A stretch of 8,747 bases of DNA from Oscillospiraceae bacterium. GTDB lineage: Bacteria; Bacillota; Clostridia; Oscillospirales; Oscillospiraceae. The DNA is taken from NCBI GenBank assembly GCA_031266955.1, contig JAISAA010000269.1, positions 1 through 8,747 on the forward strand. Reading direction: 5' to 3'. Shown here piece after piece: positions 1 to 6,347 of this stretch; within the stretch, counting starts at the first letter, position 1; the number at the start of each line of letters is the position of its first letter. Under the pieces are notes generated by a model. It did no database searches and was not told where the DNA came from. It was given only the letters and a program-made list of their open reading frames with translations. A program made the translations under genes and the position numbers.

Positions 1-1551
1 TGCGAAAAACGCTTCAAGGAGCTCGCGCGCGAGCGCTTCGGGCTACCCTGCGTGTGCGCGGGCGAGATAACCGACGGGCTCAACGTGCTCGTGCGCGCCG
101 CCACGGCGCTGCTCAACGCTAGGATGATGCCCATAGTGCGCGAATTTGCCGAGGCGGCGATCTCGGACTTCGCCGCCAGAGGGTGCCGCGCGCCCGTGAT
201 GATAGTCCGCAGCGACGGCAGCCTCATGTCCTCAAACCTGACAGGGTTTAGACCCGTGGAGACTATTCTGTCGGGGCCCGCGGCGAGCGTGCTCGCGGGG
301 AAGAGCTTCTGCGACGCGAGCGATTACGTGGTCATCGATATGGGCGGCACGACGACGGACGTGTCCGTGGTGCGCGGCGGCAGGCCCGTCACGGCCACCG
401 GGGGCATACAGATAGGCGGCTGGCAGACGGCGGTGCGGGGCGTGCACGTCACGCCGTTCGCCCTCGGCGGCGACAGCGCGATACGGCTTAAAAACGAGAA
501 GCTCGAGCTCTTCCCGCGCAGGGTGACGCCTATGTGCGTGGCGGCGCGTCGCTGGCCGGAGATAAAGGGCGCTCTCGCGGAGCTGCTGCGCGGCGACCAT
601 GTAAACCAGTTCCCGCTCCACGAATTTTTCTGGCTCGTGCGCGAGCCGGGCGGGCGCCGCAGCTACTTTGACGACGAGCTGGCGCTGATCGAGGTTCTGC
701 GAAAAGGGCCGTGTATGCTCGAAAATCTCGAAAAGGCGGCGGGGATAGACCTCTATCATTTCGACGGGGAGCGGCTGGAATCCGAGGGCGTCATAATGCG
801 CTGCGGGCTCACACCCACGGATTTTATGCACATAAAAGGCGACTACTCCGAATACGACGCGGAGGGCTCGAAGCTCGCCGCGAGATACATCCTCAAAAGC
901 CTGCGCCGCGAAGACACGCCGGATGCGCTTGCGGCTCTCGCGGACGAGGCATACGGCCTTGTGGAGGGCCGGATGTACGAAAACCTGCTGCGTGTCATCC
1001 TCGCGCGGCAGTACCCCGAATCGTTCGCGGACGGGATAGACGCCCAGACCGAATTTCTCATAAAAAAGACATGGGAGGCGCGCGGCGCGGGCGGCGGCGG
1101 GCTGCTTCGCCACGCGTTCGGCGTGACGGCGGCGCTTGTCGGCATAGGCGCGCCGACGCACGTCTTTCTGCCCGCCGTGGCGCGCGCTCTGGGCGCCGAG
1201 TGCATCCTGCCCGAGCACGCCGAGGTGGCAAACGCGCTCGGCGCGCTGAAAGCGGATATCAACGCCGTCGTGAGGGTGGAAATATCCCAGCGGTTAGGTT
1301 CGTCCGGAGAGACATATTATATTGTACACGCTCCTGAGGGAAGCCGTAGGTTCAACAGCCGCGACGACGCGCTCGAAGCGGCGAAGTCAGCGGCGGAAGC
1401 GTCCGCGACGAGCGAGGCGAGACTGCGCGGCGGGGCGGGGCGCCTCTCCGCGAACACGTACGTCGAAAAGCACGGCGTCGTAAGCCGCTGGGGAACGGAC
1501 GTCAGCCTCGGCGGCACAGCCGTGTCGGAGGTCGTCGTCAGCCTGGTGTGA
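1..1551 (+). CDS. Hydantoinase/oxoprolinase family protein (HyuA-like), 5' end cut off by the window
   Basis: The reading frame is open from base 1, so the GTG at 52 is only the first internal start-like codon and the true start lies upstream. About 516 residues are visible; family members are usually near 650-700, so roughly the N-terminal quarter is missing. Visible signatures are the stretch IVRSDGSLMS, then RPVETILSGPAAS, then the phosphate-binding-like motif VIDMGGTTTDVS around residues 110-122, and late in the protein the segment PEHAEVANALGA. These are characteristic of the ATP-dependent hydantoinase A/5-oxoprolinase superfamily, cytosolic enzymes that open cyclic amides with ATP. The substrate cannot be read from sequence, and no HyuB partner is seen in the window. 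The gene ends with TGA 54 bases before the end of the convergent lipoprotein gene. I saw no convincing terminator in that gap. The family call is firm; the substrate is unknown. Confidence 0.9.
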   Translation, partial: CEKRFKELARERFGLPCVCAGEITDGLNVLVRAATALLNARMMPIVREFAEAAISDFAARGCRAPVMIVRSDGSLMSSNLTGFRPVETILSGPAASVLAGKSFCDASDYVVIDMGGTTTDVSVVRGGRPVTATGGIQIGGWQTAVRGVHVTPFALGGDSAIRLKNEKLELFPRRVTPMCVAARRWPEIKGALAELLRGDHVNQFPLHEFFWLVREPGGRRSYFDDELALIEVLRKGPCMLENLEKAAGIDLYHFDGERLESEGVIMRCGLTPTDFMHIKGDYSEYDAEGSKLAARYILKSLRREDTPDALAALADEAYGLVEGRMYENLLRVILARQYPESFADGIDAQTEFLIKKTWEARGAGGGGLLRHAFGVTAALVGIGAPTHVFLPAVARALGAECILPEHAEVANALGALKADINAVVRVEISQRLGSSGETYYIVHAPEGSRRFNSRDDALEAAKSAAEASATSEARLRGGAGRLSANTYVEKHGVVSRWGTDVSLGGTAVSEVVVSLV

Positions 1552-1604
1552 GCGTCTGAATCCGAAGCCGGTCGTTTTTGCGGTCTTCCGCGATTACCTT
1601 TGAT

Positions 1605-3950
1605 TCAGCTCCGCTCTCCGACGTACAGCGACACCCTACTCTGGATGATCCTCGCGGCGTCCTCGGCGTTTTTCTGCCCGGCGAAAAACGGCGCTGCTTC
1701 CTCGGTTATTATCGCGGAGACGAAGTTGTCCTTTCGCGTCAGACCCCCGGCGTCGGCGATGAGGCTTAGTATTTGGTCTATCTCCGCCTGTGACGCGGCG
1801 TAGATGTCGCAAGACTCCAGTCCGTAATAGCCGTAGTAAAACGGGACTTCGATCCGCTCCCCCGTATCACCGGCTTCAAATTTGGGCGTCATAGACTGGG
1901 TAATCAAGTTGTCAAGCGCGGCTTTATCTATTGGGAAGCCCGGGGAATACTGCGTCATATAATTCTCCGCGCTCTGCGCCTCATACGTCAGGAAAGAGCG
2001 CAGAAACTCCCACGCGCCGTCCTTGTATCGGCTTCGCGAGGACATAAGCATCATGGAGGACAAGCTGAAAGAACTGCCGCTTCCTTCGGCTCTCGGGTGC
2101 CCGGCGAAGACGATATCGCCGCCGAACGCCCGGCTTATGCCCTGAGCGTCAAGAAAGCTGCGCACAGACCAGTCCACGGCGAGAGTTTTCCCGTCGCTCA
2201 CGGCGACGTAGCCGTCGTGTATCGCCTGTCCACTCGCCATTCGCTCCTCGCGGCTTTTGGCGGCGAAAGCTTCCGAGGTCAGCGGCGGCGTGTTCGGAAG
2301 CAGCCTCGAAAACTTGAGGAGTTGTATAAAATCCCCTCCGTCGAAATAGCATTTGCCGTTTTTGAAATCTATGTATCTGCCAGTATCGGCTTCGACGAGC
2401 ATCAGCAGCGCTTCCTCCGCCGACATATTGGCGAAAAGCCCGGAGCCCTCCGGCAGCGCGTCATAGACCGCGAGCATTTCATCGACTGTCCACGACGTCC
2501 GATCCCCGAGCACGGCGCGCATACCGAACGCCGTGTCTATAGAAAAGTGGGACGCTATCTGATACAGCCTGCCGTCCGTATCGAGCGCGCGGAGCGCCTC
2601 GGGCACGAGCGCGTCCCGCCCGCTGAGCTCTGAGTCGGCGTCCAAATACGGGTATAAATCCTCGAACACGCCCTTTTCCATATACGAATCGTACGGGAAC
2701 ATCCACGGCGCAATGATAATATCCGGCGGATCGTTTGAAACGAGATACGCGTTGAACGCCGCGAGCTCGGCGGAGTAGTCTTCACGGAAGAACTGCTTGC
2801 CGCCGTCGTCGTATTCTACGACCTCGACCTCATATCTGCCGTTCTTGCTATTGAAAGCGTTGACGCCGTTGCGGAACGGGACGTTTACGCCGAATATCGC
2901 GGCTTTCAGCACAATTCTCTCCGCCGCCGGCGCCGCCTCGCGCAGCGAGAGAATTGACAGCGCCGCCGCAGTTCTCCCGCGCTCGGCACATATAATGCGC
3001 CCGTCGGCAAGCATCGCGAGCGCCGTCACGCCGGCTGGGTCGATCCCCGCGGATATCCAGTCGAGCAGTTTTTCGGGCTCCGCCGCGCCGGGCTTGCAGC
3101 CGTATACGGACAAAGTGTCCGCCGCGAGCAGATCGTATTCTCCGCCCGCCGGGTATATGTTATTCGCGAGCTTTGTGCCGGGGACGGACGTTCCCCAGCC
3201 GCCGGTCGATAGATTTACAGGCGCGACGACCGCGTCAAACGTCGCCATATCGAACCGCAGAGAGATGACGGAGCCGTCAGAGCGTGTGACGAGGCTGATT
3301 ATCCCCGTGCGCTCGATGTTAGTCAGAAACTCGCCGGTCTTATCGAGCACGTTTATCCCGTAAGCTGTGTCGAGGATGTAGAAATTGCCGTCAGGGTCTA
3401 TCGTTAGTCCATCAATACCGACGTCGCGCCCCGCCGGCGTGACAAGGCTTTCGGAGACGTCGAGCCGCGCGAGCTCAGAGCCGGAGTTGTCGAGCTGCCG
3501 CAACAGAACCCGGTTCTCGCCGCCTCCAAAACCGTATTCCGCGATCCAGATTCCGTCCTCGCCGGCGCATATCGCCGCGGCGCTGAGCTTCGGCGCGTCG
3601 GCGTCTGGTTCGTCCGTTGCGTCGGCGTCGTCATAATACGGGGCGGCGTAGTCCGGAAGCGCGGCTATCTCCGTGCCGTCGGAGGTCGTTTTGAATGGCA
3701 CGGAGGCATTTTCCGGGCCGGATTCGGCGAGGAAGTAAATCTCGTCCGCGCCGCCGCCGGGCACAACGAAGCTTGTGATCCGCGAGAGCGCACTCGGTAC
3801 CGACACGTAATCCGACTCGTAGGCAAGCGCGGCGGCGGGCGTGACCGGCGGTGTGTCGAAAGTGGTGCGGGCGTCATTCGCGCCGGAGCCGCAGGACGCG
3901 GCGAGGAGAACGAGCGCCAGAGCCGGAGCCGCAAATTTTTTAGTAAACAT
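1605..3950 (-). CDS. Lipoprotein with propeller-like N-terminal region and extracellular solute-binding domain
   Basis: A 781-aa protein opening with a lipoprotein signal: basic MFTKK, a hydrophobic stretch to residue 19, and the lipobox-like LAASC with Cys20 as the likely lipidated residue. It is therefore probably anchored on the outer face of the membrane. Residues about 50-340 contain repeated beta-strand units such as IDGLTIDPDGNFYILD and LAMLADGRIICAE, resembling blades of an NHL-type beta-propeller. From about residue 347 the sequence looks like a family 1 ABC-transporter solute-binding protein: FRNGVNAFNSKNGRYEVEVV, then PPDIIIAPW, then a long helical C-terminal part. The start has a good Shine-Dalgarno, GGGAGG at 3960-3965, nine bases upstream. 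No permease or ATPase gene lies in the window, so the ligand and transporter are unknown. It may work as an orphan sensor or feed a permease encoded elsewhere. The solute-binding call is solid; the propeller is inferred from repeats only. Confidence 0.87.
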   Translation of the reverse strand: MFTKKFAAPALALVLLAASCGSGANDARTTFDTPPVTPAAALAYESDYVSVPSALSRITSFVVPGGGADEIYFLAESGPENASVPFKTTSDGTEIAALPDYAAPYYDDADATDEPDADAPKLSAAAICAGEDGIWIAEYGFGGGENRVLLRQLDNSGSELARLDVSESLVTPAGRDVGIDGLTIDPDGNFYILDTAYGINVLDKTGEFLTNIERTGIISLVTRSDGSVISLRFDMATFDAVVAPVNLSTGGWGTSVPGTKLANNIYPAGGEYDLLAADTLSVYGCKPGAAEPEKLLDWISAGIDPAGVTALAMLADGRIICAERGRTAAALSILSLREAAPAAERIVLKAAIFGVNVPFRNGVNAFNSKNGRYEVEVVEYDDGGKQFFREDYSAELAAFNAYLVSNDPPDIIIAPWMFPYDSYMEKGVFEDLYPYLDADSELSGRDALVPEALRALDTDGRLYQIASHFSIDTAFGMRAVLGDRTSWTVDEMLAVYDALPEGSGLFANMSAEEALLMLVEADTGRYIDFKNGKCYFDGGDFIQLLKFSRLLPNTPPLTSEAFAAKSREERMASGQAIHDGYVAVSDGKTLAVDWSVRSFLDAQGISRAFGGDIVFAGHPRAEGSGSSFSLSSMMLMSSRSRYKDGAWEFLRSFLTYEAQSAENYMTQYSPGFPIDKAALDNLITQSMTPKFEAGDTGERIEVPFYYGYYGLESCDIYAASQAEIDQILSLIADAGGLTRKDNFVSAIITEEAAPFFAGQKNAEDAARIIQSRVSLYVGERS

Positions 3951-4002
3951 TTTTTAAATCCTCCCGAAAATCATTTTATTGAAAGATTTTATGGCGGGGG
4001 CT

Positions 4003-4030
4003 TGACATACGGGTGGTACGAGTGGTGTCA
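4003..4030. promoter_or_regulatory. Candidate operator: two tandem 9-mers framed by an inverted repeat
   Basis: Two adjacent 9-base units, TACGGGTGG at 4008-4016 and TACGAGTGG at 4017-4025, differ at one base. They are framed exactly by TGACA (4003-4007) and TGTCA (4026-4030), a 5-bp inverted repeat. The site lies 53 bases upstream of the lipoprotein start codon, where a promoter or repressor site would be expected. I found no clear -10/-35 pair for that gene; the best is ATGACA with a weak TATGTC, inside this same element on the minus strand. The repeat structure is seen directly; the regulatory role is inferred. Confidence 0.3.
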
Positions 4031-4042
4031 TAGGATTGTTTC

Positions 4043-4069
4043 AAAAAATCCAGTAAAATCAATGGATTT
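4043..4069 (-). terminator. Possible weak terminator after the HNH gene
   Basis: On the minus strand, AAATCCA (4069-4063) and TGGATTT (4052-4046) form a 7-bp stem around a 10-base loop, and the second arm runs into a track of six T (4048-4043). It starts about 67 bases beyond the HNH stop codon. The stem is AT-rich and the loop large, so termination would be inefficient; read-through into the lipoprotein gene remains possible. Confidence 0.35.
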
Positions 4070-4135
4070 GAGTTGGTCGAAAGCGATAATTACCCTCTCG
4101 GCGGGGAGTGTACCGCTATAATTGATGCTATTCAT

Positions 4136-4777
4136 TTATATTTCAATCTTTTTGCCTTTTTTACGATTGCACTCAAAGCAGGTTACTCTGAGGTTATTTT
4201 CATCCGATGTTCCGCCTCGTGAAAATGGTATAATATGGTCTATCTCAATTTTTCGATCCAACAATACTTCTCCGCAGATTTGGCACGTATTATTATCACG
4301 ACGAGCCACTCTAATAATAGTTGAATGTGAGAGATTCCTGCTTCTATTCCTTCCTGCTGATGTTTCAGTAAAAGGTTCACTTACAAAATAAGCGGGACAC
4401 AAATGACCAAATTCTCTACAAGAAGCTTCACTCTCAAATTTAGATAATTTATCTACATAATCCGATTCATCATCGGAAGCTAATTCAGTCTCAAAATATT
4501 CTCTACGTTCATTATCTAAAGGAATATCATAGTTTTCTCCCATAAATCCAGTTTCGAGGCATTTTTTAATGTATAGGGTATGTTTACGATGTTCTTCCAG
4601 CAAGAGCGGAGGTAAAGGAAAATCTTCAACTAATGGACCATATGGACAGAACTTTAATTCCCAACAAGGTTTAACGATATGTTTTAACCTGTTGTTCAAT
4701 TCATTTTGAAGTTCTTTTTCTTTTTGTTTATTGTTGATGCCGAAATAATGCAATAATCGTTTACTTAAGTTTATCAT
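4136..4777 (-). CDS. HNH endonuclease-family protein with N-terminal cysteine-rich region
   Basis: A 213-aa protein. The C-terminal 60 residues are a canonical HNH nuclease: C165-x2-C168, the catalytic pair D180-H181 (EIDHIIPFSRGG), asparagines at 194-195, and C200-x2-C203 followed by NRKKGKK. The zinc-binding cysteines and the metal-binding His/Asn are all present, so it should be active. The N-terminal part holds two further pairs, C38/C44 (PCWELKFCPYGPLVEDFP) and C120/C127 (CREFGHLCPAYFVSEPFTET), motifs I recall from uncharacterised bacterial HNH proteins. The start at 4777 is chosen because GGGAG sits seven bases upstream and because a longer frame to 4834 would begin inside the gene's own -35 box. 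The gene is much AT-richer than both flanks and lies back-to-back with a recombinase relic, suggesting recent transfer. The target is unknown: restriction, homing or an element-borne defence role are all possible. Confidence 0.85.
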   Translation of the reverse strand: MINLSKRLLHYFGINNKQKEKELQNELNNRLKHIVKPCWELKFCPYGPLVEDFPLPPLLLEEHRKHTLYIKKCLETGFMGENYDIPLDNERREYFETELASDDESDYVDKLSKFESEASCREFGHLCPAYFVSEPFTETSAGRNRSRNLSHSTIIRVARRDNNTCQICGEVLLDRKIEIDHIIPFSRGGTSDENNLRVTCFECNRKKGKKIEI

Positions 4778-4805
4778 CTCATCACTCCCAAAGATTGATA
4801 AAATG

Positions 4806-4834
4806 ATTATAACACGATGATCGAAATTTGTCAA
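4806..4834 (-). promoter_or_regulatory. Perfect consensus sigma-70 promoter for the HNH gene
   Basis: Reading the minus strand, TTGACA (4834-4829) is followed by exactly 17 bases and then TATAAT (4811-4806), identical to consensus in both boxes and spacing. Initiation would fall near 4799, giving a leader of about 22 bases that carries the GGGAG ribosome binding site before ATG at 4777. It also rules out the longer reading frame, whose first codon would overlap the -35 hexamer. Confidence 0.85.
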
Positions 4835-4840
4835 TCTTGC

Positions 4841-5416
4841 TCAACTGTTATACAGGTTTTGGAGCATCAATAATATTGCGGTGATGTAATTAACTTAAAA
4901 ACATACAGACATTCGTATAAAGACAAAAAGAGGTATCCCAACAAACGCAAAAACATGATTGTTTTGAAAAACGCACACGAGTCTATTATCGAACGATCCT
5001 TTTGGGAATACCATCCATCAAAAATGAAGTCATCAGAAAACGCAGAAAAAGGCCAGAAAACAAATGTTGTTTTCCGGATTTTTACGTTGTGGGGATTGCG
5101 GGAGCAATATACACTACCATTACATCAGGCAAATCCCAGCATTGAATATTATACTTGTTCTAATTATATGGGAGATTGTAGAACTTACTCGAATACACAT
5201 TATGTACGACTGGATTTTTTAACGGAGAACATTTTTTCTGTCTATTACATTCAAAAGGCAAAGAATGATGGGCCGGTGTTTTCAAAATTTATAAAACAAA
5301 GAGCAAAGCTTCAAACTAATTCGTACCGTCAGGATGAATTGCTAACACTTCTGTCAAAACTGCCCATACGGTATAATAACGACAAATCCAAAAACTCCGA
5401 CATCGCAAGGGTTTAA
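4841..5416 (+). pseudogene. Decayed fragment of a large serine recombinase (recombinase domain and zinc ribbon)
   Basis: Translated in frame 2 from 4841, the segment reads STVIQVLEHQ, stop, YCGDVINLKTYRHSYKDKK, then NAHESIIERSFWE, then NQANPSIEYYTCSNY and NTHYVRLDFL. These match, from memory of the family, the middle of Clostridial large serine recombinases (ILERQEYxGDVINFKTY; NxHEPIIDR; FNCSNYKGxRGTCTSTHYVRVDFL). TAA at 4871-4873 sits where the family has Glu, one substitution from GAA. The zinc ribbon FSGFLRCGDCGSNIHYHY is found only in frame 3 (5070-5123), so there is a one-base gain near 5069 and a one-base loss near 5124. Both the N-terminal catalytic Ser domain and most of the C-terminal coiled coil are absent. 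The apparent 153-aa frame from ATG 4955 has no ribosome binding site and is just the open part of this relic. Confidence 0.75.
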
Positions 5417-5474
5417 CGGGTTTGGCGCTATTTCAGACCACTCTTTTTCAAATCAAAATGAGGGCAGCTTTCCC

Positions 5475-5505
5475 GTCGTAAAATCACGGACGTTACATTA
5501 ACGAC
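5475..5505. promoter_or_regulatory. Nested inverted repeats upstream of parA, candidate operator or centromere-like site
   Basis: CGTTA (5491-5495) and TAACG (5499-5503) form a perfect 5-bp inverted repeat around CAT. A second pair, GTCGT (5475-5479) and ACGAC (5501-5505), encloses the first. They lie 36-66 bases before the parA start, where partition operons are often autoregulated. A clear -35/-10 pair for parA was not found in the 124-base gap, although TAAAAT at 5479-5484 resembles a -10 box. The repeats are seen; the function is inferred. Confidence 0.3.
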
Positions 5506-5526
5506 AAAAAGCGCGTCCTCGAAAAC

Positions 5527-5532
5527 AGGAGG
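5527..5532 (+). promoter_or_regulatory. Shine-Dalgarno fixing the parA start
   Basis: AGGAGG ends eight bases before ATG 5541. This optimal site selects the ATG ahead of the three GKTI repeats and shows that the repeated N-terminus is translated. Confidence 0.85.
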
Positions 5533-5540
5533 AAAATCGT

Positions 5541-6347
5541 ATGGGCAAAACAATTGGCAAAACAATCGGCAAAACAATCTTCATTGGCGCAAGAAAAGGC
5601 GGCGTCGGCAAAACAACGACCACGGCAAGCCTCGGCGTCGGACTTGCCCGCAAAGGCAAAAAGACGCTCCTCATCGACGCGGACAGCCAGCACTCCCTGA
5701 CCGTGAGCCTCGGCGTGAGAGAACCGGACAAGCTCCCGTTCACTCTCGCGACGGCAATGAACCACATCATCAGCGAAACGGATTTCGATCCCACGGACGG
5801 AATCATTCACCACGCGGAGGGCGTTGATCTGCTTCCGGCAAACAGCAGTCTGACGGGAATTGAGCTCTCCCTTGCCCCGCTCATCGGGCGCGAAACAGTT
5901 CTAAAGCAGTACGTCGAACAACTGAAACCGCGCTACGACTATATCTTGATCGACACCGCACCGACACTCGACCTGCTGACCGTCAACGCCCTCGCCGCCG
6001 CCGACAGCGTGATCATCCCCGTCGTGCCGAAATACCTTGACGCTATCGGCTTGGAACTGCTGCTGAAAAGCATAGCACAAATACAGCGGCAAATCAACCT
6101 CTCGCTTGAAATTGAAGGTATACTGCTGACGATGGTAGACCGCAGGGCGAACTTCACACAGGAAATCATCTCGCTCGTCGAAAACGCCTACGGCGGCAAA
6201 ATCCGAATCTTCGGTGAGCATATCCCCCGCTCCATTCGAGCCGCGGAATGCTCCGCGCGGGGCGTGAGCATCTATCAATATGATCCGAAAGGCAAAGCCG
6301 CGGCGGCGTATGCCGCTCTTGTCGGGGAGGTGCTGAACTGTGGGTAG
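5541..6347 (+). CDS. parA: ParA/Soj-family partition ATPase
   Basis: A 268-aa P-loop ATPase of the ParA/MinD class. The deviant Walker A motif KGGVGKT lies at residues 19-25 with both lysines (19 and 24), switch-like DADSQ at 46-50 (the usual form is DxDPQ), and Walker B-like YILIDTAP at 134-141. ParA proteins bind non-specific DNA as ATP dimers and, with ParB bound at a centromere site, distribute replicons or mobile elements at division. The length is typical of the small ParA type lacking an N-terminal DNA-binding domain. The N-terminus is odd: GKTI occurs three times in tandem before the first strand (FIGARKGG). The stop overlaps the start of the next gene by 8 nt, and parB follows one gene later, so a three-gene partition operon is likely. 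Base composition is GC-rich, unlike the preceding relic. Confidence 0.95.
   Translation: MGKTIGKTIGKTIFIGARKGGVGKTTTTASLGVGLARKGKKTLLIDADSQHSLTVSLGVREPDKLPFTLATAMNHIISETDFDPTDGIIHHAEGVDLLPANSSLTGIELSLAPLIGRETVLKQYVEQLKPRYDYILIDTAPTLDLLTVNALAAADSVIIPVVPKYLDAIGLELLLKSIAQIQRQINLSLEIEGILLTMVDRRANFTQEIISLVENAYGGKIRIFGEHIPRSIRAAECSARGVSIYQYDPKGKAAAAYAALVGEVLNCG
5544..5579 (+). repeat. Three tandem 12-bp repeats at the 5' end of parA
   Basis: The unit GGCAAAACAATY occurs three times without gaps, starting at 5544, 5556 and 5568; the only difference is the last base of the first unit (T instead of C). Each copy encodes GKTI, so gain or loss of a copy keeps the reading frame. Near-identity of the copies points to recent slippage duplication. 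Confidence 0.95.

Noticed and set aside
232..1218. A 328-codon open frame on the minus strand inside the hydantoinase gene
   Set aside because: GC-rich DNA keeps antisense frames open. The product is Arg/His/Ala-rich with no recognisable motif, and the plus-strand frame has clear family motifs.
711..1337. A 208-codon plus-strand frame overlapping the hydantoinase gene
   Set aside because: It is an out-of-frame shadow with an extremely Arg-rich, low-complexity translation.
1552..1604. Shared terminator between the convergent hydantoinase and lipoprotein genes
   Set aside because: Only a 4-bp GCGG/CCGC stem is present, with no T track on either side that would fit.
2097..2633. A 178-codon plus-strand frame within the lipoprotein gene
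   Set aside because: It is antisense to a well-supported gene and has no motif.
4117..4122. TATAAT on the plus strand as a promoter
   Set aside because: There is no -35 box at a usable distance and no plus-strand gene follows; the 89-codon frame there is antisense to the HNH gene.
4778..4834. N-terminal extension of the HNH gene by 19 codons
   Set aside because: The extension overlaps the perfect -35/-10 promoter and lacks a ribosome binding site; 4777 has GGGAG at proper spacing.
4955..5416. The 153-codon frame as an intact hypothetical gene
   Set aside because: It has no ribosome binding site, recombinase-like sequence continues upstream past a stop, and an internal segment matches the family only in another frame.
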